Made by a program: the position numbers and the translations under genes. Source: DMER64 sp041654355 (lineage in GTDB: Bacteria > Bacteroidota > Bacteroidia > Bacteroidales > UBA932). Taken from it: a stretch of DNA of 64,000 bases. The notes below the pieces were generated by a model that was not told the origin of the DNA, did no database searches, and was given only the letters and a program-made list of their open reading frames with translations. Every line of letters begins with the position of its first letter. The stretch's first letter is position 1. This document shows, piece after piece, positions 52,757 through 60,410 of the stretch. The stretch is from NCBI GenBank assembly GCA_041654355.1, contig JBAZDQ010000009.1, forward strand, positions 1-64,000. The letters run 5' to 3'.

Positions 52757-53761
52757 TTATTTTACTGTATTCATATAGTTGATCATTTCCAGAACCTTGT
52801 TGGAATAACCCCATTCGTTATCATACCAGGTGACCACTTTAACAAAGTTGGGACTAAGTGATATACCTGCATTGGCATCGAAGATGGATGTGCGGGCATC
52901 ACCAATGAAATCGGAAGAAACTACGGAATCTTCCGTATATCCCAGAACACCTTTCATTTCTCCTTCAGAAGCTTCTTTCATGGCTGCTTTGATATCATCG
53001 TAAGAAGCCGCTTTTTCAAGACGGCATGTCAGGTCTACAACAGAGACATTGACGGTAGGAACACGGAATGCCATACCGGTTAATTTGCCGTTCAGCTGAG
53101 GAATCACTTTCCCAACAGCTTTGGCAGCTCCGGTAGAAGAAGGAATAATATTGGCAGATGCAGCGCGTCCTCCTCTCCAGTCTTTTGCAGAAGGTCCGTC
53201 AACAGTCTTTTGTGTGGCTGTTGTTGAGTGAACGGTGGTCATAAGGCCTTCCACAATACCAAATTTATCATTCAGGACCTTGGCAACGGGCGCCAGGCAG
53301 TTGGTGGTACAGGAAGCGTTGGAGATCATGTTTTCTCCTTTATATGATTTGTGGTTGACACCGTATACGAACATGGGGGTATCGTCTTTGGAAGGAGCAG
53401 ACATAACTACGCGTTTGGCACCGGCGTCAATGTGAGCCTGGGCTTTTTCCTTGGTCAGGAAAAGACCTGTGGATTCAACTACGTATTCGGCATTCACTTC
53501 GTTCCATTTCAGATTGGCAGGATCTTTTTCAGAGGTAACACGAATAGCGTTTCCGTTAACGACAAGCTTCCCGTCCTTTACTTCTACTGAACCTTTGAAT
53601 TGTCCGTGAACGGAGTCGTAACGAAGCATGTATGCCATATAATCCACGCTGATCAAATCATTGATCCCAACTATTTCTATGTTTTCCCTTTCTTGGGCAG
53701 CCCGAAAAACCAAACGGCCGATACGGCCGAAGCCGTTAATTCCCACTTTAATCTTGTTCAT
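52757..53761 (-). CDS. gapA: Glyceraldehyde-3-phosphate dehydrogenase
   Basis: GapA oxidises glyceraldehyde-3-P to 1,3-bisphosphoglycerate with NAD. I start at ATG 53761 (MNKIKVGINGFGRIGRLVFR), giving the standard 334 residues; the open frame runs further upstream without homology. The Rossmann motif GINGFGRIG is at 8-16. The active-site ISNASCTTNCLAPV holds catalytic Cys, and TVHSTTATQKTVDGPSAKDW and SSTGAAKAVGKVIP are present, as is VTWYDNEWGYSNKVL at the end. It has its own consensus promoter and its own terminator, so it is monocistronic. Confidence 0.98.
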   Translation of the reverse strand: MNKIKVGINGFGRIGRLVFRAAQERENIEIVGINDLISVDYMAYMLRYDSVHGQFKGSVEVKDGKLVVNGNAIRVTSEKDPANLKWNEVNAEYVVESTGLFLTKEKAQAHIDAGAKRVVMSAPSKDDTPMFVYGVNHKSYKGENMISNASCTTNCLAPVAKVLNDKFGIVEGLMTTVHSTTATQKTVDGPSAKDWRGGRAASANIIPSSTGAAKAVGKVIPQLNGKLTGMAFRVPTVNVSVVDLTCRLEKAASYDDIKAAMKEASEGEMKGVLGYTEDSVVSSDFIGDARTSIFDANAGISLSPNFVKVVTWYDNEWGYSNKVLEMINYMNTVK

Positions 53762-53787
53762 ATTTGTGTTTTTTTTAAAATCAATTG

Positions 53788-53818
53788 CAAAGTTAACATA
53801 TGTAGCGAAATGCTCAAA
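53788..53818 (-). promoter_or_regulatory. Bacteroidota-type promoter of gapA
   Basis: On the minus strand the order is TTTG (53818-53815), 19 bases, then TAACTTTG (53795-53788). This is a full match to TTTG-N19-TAnnTTTG, placed 26 bp upstream of the gapA ATG. Confidence 0.8.
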
Positions 53819-53841
53819 AAAAATCATTAAATTCGCATGAT

Positions 53842-54642
53842 ATGCATATATTGATCACGAACGACGACGGGTATACTTCCAAAGGTCTTCAGGCCCTGAT
53901 AGAAATGGCCCGTGGTCTTGGAGAAATTACCGTAGTGGCACCCCAATACCACCAAAGCGCCATGTCCAATGCCGTAAGCATAGGGAAATTGCTTCGGATG
54001 GTTCCTGTCGAGAATCCTGACGGGGCTCCCGATAAGGAAATACGGCGTTTTTATTGTTCAGGCACTCCGGTAGATTGTGTAAAAATGGCCCTTAACCTTC
54101 TTTTTGACCAGCGAAAACCCGACCTGCTTCTTTCAGGCATCAATCACGGTTTCAACGGCTCTTCTGCCGTAATCTATTCCGGGACGCTGGCGGCAACATG
54201 TGAAGGAGCTCTTTACAAAATTCCTTCTATTGCTTTCAGCCTGAACGATCATCATGCAGATGCGGATTTCAGTGCCAGTATATATTACGGGAAGATTATC
54301 CTGGAAGAGTTTCTGAAAAACCCGCCCCAGCCCTATACGTATATTAACGTGAACATACCCCAGGGAGGAATCAAAGAGATCAAAGGAATTCGTTTGTGCC
54401 GTTTTGGAATGGGAGCCTGGATCAAAGAGATAGAATCCCGAACGGATCCTTACGGGCATCCCTATTATTGGATGGTAGGCGAATACGAAAACCTGGAGCC
54501 CGACGACCCCGAATGTGACCACAACCTTCTTGCTGAAAATTATGTGACCATAGTACCTCATAAGATTGACAATACAAACTATCCCGAACTGGAACGTTTG
54601 AAAGAAGAGTGGAAAGACCTGACAAGGGAGCGAAAAAACTAA
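53842..54642 (+). CDS. surE: 5'/3'-nucleotidase SurE
   Basis: SurE is a metal-dependent survival nucleotidase acting on NMPs. The 266-residue protein opens with the metal-binding ITNDDGYTSKGLQAL (Asp8, Asp9). Next come VVAPQYHQSAMSNAVSI with the conserved Ser/Asn, FYCSGTPVDCVKMAL, and LLLSGINHGFNGSSAVIYSG with the active-site Asn. NVNIPQG comes near the C-terminus. It lies 6 bp upstream of the LpxB-Ogt gene, with which it is probably co-transcribed; surE next to lpxB is a familiar Bacteroidota arrangement. Confidence 0.95.
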   Translation: MHILITNDDGYTSKGLQALIEMARGLGEITVVAPQYHQSAMSNAVSIGKLLRMVPVENPDGAPDKEIRRFYCSGTPVDCVKMALNLLFDQRKPDLLLSGINHGFNGSSAVIYSGTLAATCEGALYKIPSIAFSLNDHHADADFSASIYYGKIILEEFLKNPPQPYTYINVNIPQGGIKEIKGIRLCRFGMGAWIKEIESRTDPYGHPYYWMVGEYENLEPDDPECDHNLLAENYVTIVPHKIDNTNYPELERLKEEWKDLTRERKN

Positions 54643-54648
54643 AGGAAA

Positions 54649-56262
54649 ATGCGATACTTCATTATTGCCGGAGAAGTGTCCGGTGATCATTACGCCAAGC
54701 AGCTCAGGCAATCGCTGGTACAGGCGGACCCGCTGGCTGAGTTTATGTACAGGGGCCCGGACACCAGGACGGCCGTTATGGGTTTTGTAGAAGTAGCTGC
54801 CCGCCTGGGATCAATATTTAAAGACCTATCCCGTTGCAAAAAAGAACTGCTGGAATACAATCCGGATGTACTAATCCTGATTGATTATCCCGGTTTTAAC
54901 CTGCGTATGGCCCGGTTTGCTTCAAAACAGGGCATAAAAGTGTTTTATTATATTGCACCCAAAGTATGGGCTTCCAGGGAATGCCGGGTTAAAAAGATCA
55001 GGAAATATGTATCACAGCTGTACGTAATATTTCCATTTGAAACGGATTATTTTCGTTCCAAAAGGATCAATGCCGTTTACCTGGGGAATCCTGTTCTGGA
55101 CAATCTGGCCAATGCCATGGAAACAGTGGATACACCGGATGTGTTTAGGAAAAAATACAAGATCGGACCTGAACCGGTGTTGGCCATTCTTCCGGGCAGC
55201 CGTCTGAACGAGATCAACTTTATCCTGCCCCGCGCGGCTGAAATAATCCGTGATTTTCCAGATTACCAATGGATTGTAGCGGCAACTCCGTCCATCCCGA
55301 CTACGGTTTACGACAATATTTTGAAGGATCTTCCGGTACGTGTTATGTACGGGCATACTTACGAGATACTACAGCAGGCAGAAGCCGCTATTGTTACAAG
55401 CGGTACAGCCACACTGGAGGCTGCACTTTTACAATGTCCCCAGGTAGTGTGTTACGGCGGAAATTCATTGTCAGTTGCTATTGCACGGTGCATCATCAAG
55501 GTTAAGTACATATCGCTTCCCAACCTGATCCTGGAGAAAAACTCGGTCCGGGAACTCATTCAAAAGGACTATAACCCGGAAAACCTCCACCAAGAACTCC
55601 GGTTACTGCTCAAAGGCCGTCAGAAAAGGCGGAGTATGTTGGCCGACTATAAGCGCCTGCACAGGATTCTGGGCACGGACGGAGGTTCTGGGCGAGTGGC
55701 TCAGCACATGTACCAAATGCTCACCGGAGGACCGCAAGTGCCTCGGTATAAAGTATACACACAGACACCGCTGGGAAACTTTTCCTTCTCGGCAAATGAA
55801 TTCGAAGAACTGACCGCCTCGGCATTTGAAGACGATTATAATTTGAAAGGATTTTACAAGAGCGGAGAGCCCATGGACGCAGAAGAAGCGCGGCCGCCGG
55901 TTCTGCTTATGGCCATTGAACAGCTGGATGAGTATTTTAAAGGCACCCGGCGCAGTTTTGATCTGCTTTTTCATATAGAAGGAACTGATTTTCAGAAACA
56001 TGTGTGGTCTGCGCTGCAGCGGATCCCTTACGGAACTACCACAACCTATGCCGAGTTGGCGGAAATGATTGAAAATCCGAAAGCTACGCGTGCTGTTGGC
56101 CAGGCAAATTTTTCCAATCCTTTTGCAGTTCTTATCCCTTGTCACAGGGTGATCGGATCCGACGGATCGCTTGTGGGATATGCTGCCGGGCTGGAAAAGA
56201 AGCAAAAATTACTGGCCATGGAAAAATCCTATGCGCCTGAATCTTCCAACGCACTTTTTTAG
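54649..56262 (+). CDS. lpxB: Lipid-A-disaccharide synthase fused to methylated-DNA-protein cysteine methyltransferase (LpxB-Ogt)
   Basis: This is a 537-residue continuous reading frame. Residues 1-361 are a full LpxB GT-B glycosyltransferase: MRYFIIAGEVSGDHYAKQL, LIDYPGFNLRMARFA, YYIAPKVWASR, LAILPGSRLNEI and AAIVTSGTATLEAALLQCP. LpxB joins UDP-2,3-diacylglucosamine and lipid X to form the lipid A disaccharide. Residues about 366-530 are a complete Ogt/MGMT domain: TPLGNFSFSANEFEEL, EQLDEYFKGTRRSFDL, GTDFQKHVWSALQRIPYGTT, then the active site IPCHRVIG with Cys498, and GYAAGLEKKQKLLAME. It repairs O6-methylguanine. No stop or frameshift separates the two functions. surE precedes it by 6 bp and dnaN follows. 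Confidence 0.92.
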   Translation: MRYFIIAGEVSGDHYAKQLRQSLVQADPLAEFMYRGPDTRTAVMGFVEVAARLGSIFKDLSRCKKELLEYNPDVLILIDYPGFNLRMARFASKQGIKVFYYIAPKVWASRECRVKKIRKYVSQLYVIFPFETDYFRSKRINAVYLGNPVLDNLANAMETVDTPDVFRKKYKIGPEPVLAILPGSRLNEINFILPRAAEIIRDFPDYQWIVAATPSIPTTVYDNILKDLPVRVMYGHTYEILQQAEAAIVTSGTATLEAALLQCPQVVCYGGNSLSVAIARCIIKVKYISLPNLILEKNSVRELIQKDYNPENLHQELRLLLKGRQKRRSMLADYKRLHRILGTDGGSGRVAQHMYQMLTGGPQVPRYKVYTQTPLGNFSFSANEFEELTASAFEDDYNLKGFYKSGEPMDAEEARPPVLLMAIEQLDEYFKGTRRSFDLLFHIEGTDFQKHVWSALQRIPYGTTTTYAELAEMIENPKATRAVGQANFSNPFAVLIPCHRVIGSDGSLVGYAAGLEKKQKLLAMEKSYAPESSNALF

Positions 56263-56270
56263 TATATTTG
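56263..56270 (+). promoter_or_regulatory. Candidate -7 element for dnaN
   Basis: TATATTTG is an exact TAnnTTTG match 19 bp before the dnaN ATG. A -33 TTG is not clear. Confidence 0.55.
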
Positions 56271-56289
56271 TACGGTAAAATAAAGACTT

Positions 56290-57414
56290 ATGAAATTTGT
56301 TGTATCTAGCTCAGAACTGTTGGGAAGACTTCAATCCGTCAGCAGGGTTATCGCTTCCAAAAATACGTTGCCCATTCTGGACAATTTTTTGTTCAATCTG
56401 ACCGGGGACTCGCTTACAATAACAGCATCGGACCTGGAAACTACATTGCGCACTACCATGCCGCTGGATTCTGTGACAGAAGAAGGCAGTGTAGCCATTC
56501 CCGCCCGTATCCTGACGGATTCACTAAAGGAATTTCCCGAGCAGCCGCTGACTTTTGCTTTCAACAAAGAACAGAATATCATTGAATTCACCTGGTCTAC
56601 GGGAAAATTCCAGGTTCCCGGCTTCCCGGCTGAAGATTATCCCCAGATTAAAGAACCGGCCGAAAGCCTGTCCATTTCGTTTTCACCGGATGTGTTGCTG
56701 GAAGGTATAAACCGTACACTTTTTGCAGCAGGTGATGAAGAGTTGCGTCCTGTAATGAACGGCATTTTCTTTGATTTGAAGAAAGAAGCTGCTAACCTGG
56801 TTGCATCTGATTCCCACAAATTGGTTTGCTACACGCGTTCGGATATAACATCTCCCGAGGATTCCTCCTTTATTTTGCCCAAAAAGCCGGCCAATATACT
56901 TAAGATTCTGCTTGTAAAAATTGAAGACGACATTGTCATATCCTACGATAAAACAAATGCCTTCTTTACTTTTGGTTCTTACCGCATGATATGCCGCCTG
57001 GTGGAAGGGAACTACCCTGCTTACCGCAGCGTTATTCCTCAAAACAATCCCAACAACATCATAGCTGACCGCGTAGAACTGATGAATGCCGTACGCCGCG
57101 TGAGCGTATGCTCCAACCAGGCCACAAACCTCATAAAACTGCTCTTCTCTTCCAACCAGATATTTGTATCCGCACAGGACATTGAATTCCGTATAGCCGC
57201 ACAGGAACGTATCACCTGCCAATACGAAGGCCCCGCCATAGAAATGGGCTTCAAATCCGTATTTCTGGCAGAAATACTCGCTAACCTCCCCGGCACCGAA
57301 GTCAACATCGCCCTGAGCGATCCCTCCCGTGTGGGTTTAGTAACCCCCATCAACCCCGACTCGGAAAACGAAGAAATCTGTGCCCTCATCATGCCCATGA
57401 TGATCACACAGTAA
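56290..57414 (+). CDS. dnaN: DNA polymerase III beta subunit (sliding clamp)
   Basis: DnaN forms the ring that tethers DNA polymerase III. The 374-residue protein has three topologically similar domains. Typical segments are LLGRLQSVSRVIASKNTLPI, PARILTDSLKEFPEQPL, the clamp pattern FAAGDEELRPVMNGIFFDL and ASDSHKLVCYTRS. The C-terminal ICALIMPMMITQ closes it, as in Bacteroidota clamps. From memory, dnaN in Bacteroidales is followed by an exonuclease gene, as here, but the usual short gap is enlarged to 446 bp by tandem and inverted repeats. Confidence 0.97.
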   Translation: MKFVVSSSELLGRLQSVSRVIASKNTLPILDNFLFNLTGDSLTITASDLETTLRTTMPLDSVTEEGSVAIPARILTDSLKEFPEQPLTFAFNKEQNIIEFTWSTGKFQVPGFPAEDYPQIKEPAESLSISFSPDVLLEGINRTLFAAGDEELRPVMNGIFFDLKKEAANLVASDSHKLVCYTRSDITSPEDSSFILPKKPANILKILLVKIEDDIVISYDKTNAFFTFGSYRMICRLVEGNYPAYRSVIPQNNPNNIIADRVELMNAVRRVSVCSNQATNLIKLLFSSNQIFVSAQDIEFRIAAQERITCQYEGPAIEMGFKSVFLAEILANLPGTEVNIALSDPSRVGLVTPINPDSENEEICALIMPMMITQ

Positions 57415-57456
57415 AAATCAACACATAACTACAAAAACCGGCACATAACTACTACA

Positions 57457-57692
57457 TTGTTGCAACGCTTGAAGAACTTGCGTTACCTGCAGCGCTTGAG
57501 GTACCTGCGTTGATTGCAGCGCTTGAGGAACTTGCGTTACCTGCAGAGCTTGAGGTACCTGCGTTGATTGCAGCGCTTAAAGAACTTGCGTTACCTGCAG
57601 AGCTTGAGGTACCTGCGTTGATTGCAGCGCTTAAAGAACTTGCGTTACCTGCAGCGCTTGAGGTACCTGCGTTGATTGCAGCGCTTAAAGAG
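57457..57692 (+). repeat. 54-bp tandem repeat array downstream of dnaN
   Basis: Four 54-bp units start at 57477, 57531, 57585 and 57639 and are nearly identical; half a unit precedes them. Each unit is itself two related 27-bp halves. 54 is 18 codons, and one plus-strand frame stays open from 57429 to the TGA at 57744-57746. It encodes repeats of LALPAELEVPALIAALKE, amphipathic Leu/Ala/Glu-rich text. There is no ATG in this frame (only TTG/ATT), no promoter and no homology I recognise, so I treat it as a minisatellite with a possible small ORF. Positions 57415-57456 hold only a duplicated CACATAACTAC. Confidence 0.85.
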
Positions 57693-57732
57693 CACTCCGG
57701 CAGGCCCGGAACAACACGTGGAATGCATTTGT

Positions 57733-57798
57733 CAAATGGAGTTTGACTACGCCAAATTTTTGTCTGTATACGTAATTGGCGCAGTCAAACTCCATTTG
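57733..57798. repeat. REP-like inverted pair, CAAATGGAGTTTGAC subfamily (copy 1)
   Basis: The left arm at 57733-57757 (CAAATGGAGTTTGACTACGC then CAAAT) and the right arm at 57775-57798 are inverted copies with about 22 of 24 bases paired. Each arm has an inner small hairpin (CAAA...TTTG) next to a TGGCG-type head. The 17-base centre includes GTATAC. Confidence 0.85.
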
Positions 57799-57824
57799 CC
57801 TCCATACCCCAACATAAATTTTTG

Positions 57825-57832
57825 TAAGTTTG
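57825..57832 (+). promoter_or_regulatory. Candidate -7 element for the exonuclease gene
   Basis: TAAGTTTG fits TAnnTTTG and ends 28 bp before the ATG at 57861. The nearest upstream TTTG (57795-57798) is the end of the REP-like arm but is 26 bases away, longer than normal. Confidence 0.45.
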
Positions 57833-57860
57833 CAGTCTGATCAACTTTAATACCTATACC

Positions 57861-58628
57861 ATGCAATTAAATCTCAAAAAACCTATACTTTTCCTGGACC
57901 TTGAAACTACAGGACTAAATGTTGCTACCGATCGCATTGTGGAGATCTCTGTGCTCAAAATAAGCCCGGACGGTTCACGTGAAATAAAGACCAGGCGTAT
58001 TAATCCTACTATTCCAATTTCACCTGAGGCCCAGGCAATTCATGGTATATCCAACGAAGACGTAGCTAATGAACCCACATTTAAAGAGATAGCCAAATCA
58101 CTAGCTAAATGGATGGAAGGCTGTGATATAGCAGGTTATAATTCCACCCGGTTTGACGTTCCCATGTTATCTGAAGAATTCTTACGTGCCGGTATAGACT
58201 TTAATTTTCGTAAACATAAATTAATAGATGTCCAAAATATCTTTCATAAGCTGGAACAGCGCACACTAAAAGCTGCCTATAGGTTTTATTGTGATAAAGA
58301 CCTTGAAAATGCACACAGTGCAGAAGCTGACACCGTGGCTACTTTTGAAATTTTGGAAGCACAGCTGGACCGTTATCCGCAAGACTTACAAAACGACATC
58401 ACTTTTTTATCCGAATTCTCAACAAAATCACGCAATCTGGATTATGCCGGCCGCGTAATTCTAGATGACCAAGATCAACCCGTCTTTAATTTTGGTAAAC
58501 ACAAAGGTCGCCGGGTCAAAGAAGTATTCCAAAAAGAACCCTCCTACTATGATTGGATGATGAAAGGAGATTTCACCCTGGATACCAAAAAGGTACTTAC
58601 TGAGATAAAGTTGTCAAATGGAGTTTGA
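57861..58628 (+). CDS. DEDDh 3'-5' exonuclease (DnaQ/epsilon-like)
   Basis: This 255-residue protein has the exonuclease fold with ExoI FLDLETTGLN (Asp13, Glu15), ExoII GYNSTRFDVPMLSEEF and ExoIII HSAEADTVAT (the DEDDh His and Asp). A C-terminal segment FNFGKHKGRRVKEVFQKEPS resembles the small domain of exodeoxyribonuclease X-like proteins. Its position right after dnaN fits a proofreading or repair role. The last five codons and stop (LSNGV then TGA) are contributed by a REP-like repeat, so the native C-terminus may have been replaced. The gene looks more A+T-rich than dnaN. Confidence 0.88.
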   Translation: MQLNLKKPILFLDLETTGLNVATDRIVEISVLKISPDGSREIKTRRINPTIPISPEAQAIHGISNEDVANEPTFKEIAKSLAKWMEGCDIAGYNSTRFDVPMLSEEFLRAGIDFNFRKHKLIDVQNIFHKLEQRTLKAAYRFYCDKDLENAHSAEADTVATFEILEAQLDRYPQDLQNDITFLSEFSTKSRNLDYAGRVILDDQDQPVFNFGKHKGRRVKEVFQKEPSYYDWMMKGDFTLDTKKVLTEIKLSNGV

Positions 58629-58717
58629 CAGTGCCACAAACTGCCAGTGGGTGCGCCACAGATTCCACATAACTGCGCACCAAATGAAGTTTGACAGTGC
58701 CACAAACTGCCAGTGGG
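58615..58717. repeat. Direct pair of REP-like units (copies 2 and 3)
   Basis: A 37-bp unit beginning CAAATGGAGTTTGACAGTGC at 58615-58651 recurs at 58681-58717 with one difference (GGAG to GAAG), 66 bp apart. Between them GGTGCGC (58650-58656) and GCGCACC (58675-58681) form an inverted repeat, and the spacer GCGCCACAGATTCC matches a piece of the copy near 61880. The first unit overlaps the stop codon of the exonuclease gene. Nothing else is seen in 58629-58791. Confidence 0.85.
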
Positions 58718-58791
58718 GACACCCCAGACCCGCAGCATTGCGCCAAACAATAAACCTCACAAATAATATCAAAAGTAGCTTCACCTGATCT

Positions 58792-59394
58792 ATGAAACTC
58801 TTTGCCTATCCTTTTGGTGCGGATGATTTCTACATGAAACCGGACACGGCTCTGGCAAAACCGACGGATAACTTTTTTATTCCCCCGGTATGTGAAAGTA
58901 TCACTTATGCAGTCTGTTATGTTTTGAAATTCAATCGCTTAGGCAGAAGTATTAAAGAACAATTTGCTCACCGGTATTATTCTGAAGTGAATTATGGGGT
59001 TTGTATTTACGGGCATCCTAAAGAATTCTCCGGAGCTACGTCAGAGCGAAAAATTGACACAAGTCATGACGGCTCTCTGTGTGACAGATCTCTGTGGATC
59101 CCCGGTCTCGCACTGGACTACTCTTTGTCCATGCCACGGACTTTCCTCGGCAAAGATCAACTCGAACAAATTTATTTGCTACAGAATGACAATACACGCC
59201 AACCAGATGATACTCAATTGCATACTTTTCCGATTCCATCTGTCCAAGTTGTTGCAAAGCGAATAGCCCATTTGTCAGGATTTGTATATTTGAAAATGGG
59301 TGATTTGCTGCTTCTGGAGCTTCATAAACCTTTACCTGTTGCTCCAGGCACCAGGATACAAGTGCGGCCAGAAGTGGATTTTAAGATAATCTAG
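58792..59394 (+). CDS. Divergent fumarylacetoacetate-hydrolase-family-like protein, probable pseudoenzyme
   Basis: This 200-residue protein follows the outline of the small Bacteroidota FAH-family proteins: FYMKPDTALAKPTDNFFIPP, then YVLKFNRLGRSIKEQFAHRY, then HLSGFVYLKMGDLLLLE and PVAPGTRIQVRP near the end. In the active family the first strand reads with two glutamates (HYEVEVVL-type) and a later GIDFTARD supplies another acidic ligand. Here these positions read TYAVCYVL and GVCIYGHP, so the metal ligands are gone. The identification rests on my memory of the family motif and needs a profile search. Its stop codon (TAG, 59392-59394) is the first bases of the REP pair upstream of the RAYT gene. 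No clear promoter is seen. Confidence 0.5.
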   Translation: MKLFAYPFGADDFYMKPDTALAKPTDNFFIPPVCESITYAVCYVLKFNRLGRSIKEQFAHRYYSEVNYGVCIYGHPKEFSGATSERKIDTSHDGSLCDRSLWIPGLALDYSLSMPRTFLGKDQLEQIYLLQNDNTRQPDDTQLHTFPIPSVQVVAKRIAHLSGFVYLKMGDLLLLELHKPLPVAPGTRIQVRPEVDFKII

Positions 59395-59497
59395 GTGGAA
59401 CCTTCCGCGCCATTTATTAGTCCTTATTTTCTCAACACCTTGCTAATCTGATATTTATAAAATATCTAGATGATTTTTGGCGCGGAAGGTTCCACCT
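59393..59497. repeat. REP inverted pair upstream of the RAYT gene
   Basis: Two perfect 20-bp inverted arms, AGGTGGAACCTTCCGCGCCA at 59393-59412 and its exact reverse complement at 59478-59497, flank an A+T-rich 65-base centre. That centre has its own hairpin (GATATTT/AAATATC). Each arm has a TGGCGC head followed by the small hairpin GGAAGGTTCC, the layout of REP sequences. Confidence 0.93.
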
Positions 59498-59549
59498 CTT
59501 TATCTTTTTTGTCCCTTTTATTCTACAAATTGTACTTTTCTTTGATCAT

Positions 59550-60410
59550 ATGAAGATTTACCGCCACATATGTATCAGAGGAAATGCACATCAAAGCTTA
59601 TTCCTGGAGAAAGAAGATATATATCATATGATTGATTTGCTGGCTGTATTTGCCTACAAATACGATGTGGAGGTTCTTGCGTATGATTTTCTATCAAACC
59701 ATTTTCATATATTGGTAAGATGCACAGATCCTTCCGGTTTTATCAAAGCATTACGAGTTAGCTATGCCAATTATTACAATCATAAATACAAAACTGAAGG
59801 AAGTGTAGGCAGCAGGGGATATGTGTCGGTTTTGGCAAGAAATGAAGAAGAGTTGATAGAGAAACTGATTTATGTTTTACGCAATTCAACCAGACATGGA
59901 ACAGTGAAACATCCCTATAGCGATCCGTTTTGTTCAGCCAGGTATTATTATCAAAAAGACCGTGGAATCGACTATGGCAAAGATTATCAACTAGTTGAAA
60001 AGAACACGAATCTACCCTATTCTTCAGAGCAAATACCTGACCATTACTGTGTAAACAATAAAAGACACATTTATCCTGGTAGCTTTTTGAAAATAAAAGA
60101 AGTAGAAAAATATCTTGGACCCTATGATAAGGCCATGATCAAATTATCCAATCCTACAGATAAAGAAAAGTCTGAGCAGGAATCTCTACAATATTCAATG
60201 AAGGTAAGGTATCCGGATATCTATATAAGCCAGCTGATTTTAAAACAAATTTCACCAAAAACCATTCCACAGCTTTCAGTCACCGAAAAAATCCGACTGG
60301 CTGGAAGTGTCAGACAAAAGTTTCCGGTATCAATTAAACAATTAAGCAGAGTGTTGAATATTGCTGAAACTAGTCTGAGGAGGTGGAACCTTAGCGCGCC
60401 AAAAAAGTAA
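59550..60410 (+). CDS. REP-associated tyrosine transposase (RAYT, IS200-like Y1 family)
   Basis: This 286-residue HUH endonuclease has an N-terminal Y1 transposase domain with RHICIRGNAHQSLFLEKEDI and the HUH motif in FLSNHFHILVRC (His51, His53). The likely nucleophile Tyr108 is in EKLIYVLRNSTRHG. A C-terminal part at about 235-280 looks like a helix-turn-helix (PVSIKQLSRVLNIAETSLRR), as in RAYT proteins of this phylum. RAYTs cut and join single-stranded REP hairpins. It is flanked on both sides by inverted pairs of one REP sequence, forming a REPtron. The last codons (RRWNLSAPKK) are written by a REP arm. Near-consensus TATCTTTT at 59501-59508 may be its promoter. It is A+T-richer than neighbouring housekeeping genes. 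Confidence 0.9.
   Translation: MKIYRHICIRGNAHQSLFLEKEDIYHMIDLLAVFAYKYDVEVLAYDFLSNHFHILVRCTDPSGFIKALRVSYANYYNHKYKTEGSVGSRGYVSVLARNEEELIEKLIYVLRNSTRHGTVKHPYSDPFCSARYYYQKDRGIDYGKDYQLVEKNTNLPYSSEQIPDHYCVNNKRHIYPGSFLKIKEVEKYLGPYDKAMIKLSNPTDKEKSEQESLQYSMKVRYPDIYISQLILKQISPKTIPQLSVTEKIRLAGSVRQKFPVSIKQLSRVLNIAETSLRRWNLSAPKK

Noticed and set aside
53762..53827. 22-codon extension of GapA
   Set aside because: It contains the consensus gapA promoter, and the ATG at 53761 begins exactly at the conserved GapA N-terminus.
57510..57746. Tandem-repeat ORF as a genuine protein gene
   Set aside because: The frame is open, but the only starts are TTG/ATT, no promoter is present, and period-54 DNA automatically keeps a frame open. 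I list it as a repeat and leave coding as an open question.
58547..58750. Minus-strand 67-codon frame with a repeated peptide (PTGSLWHCQT)
   Set aside because: The repeat in the peptide only mirrors the duplicated REP-like DNA unit. There is no start context, promoter or homology.
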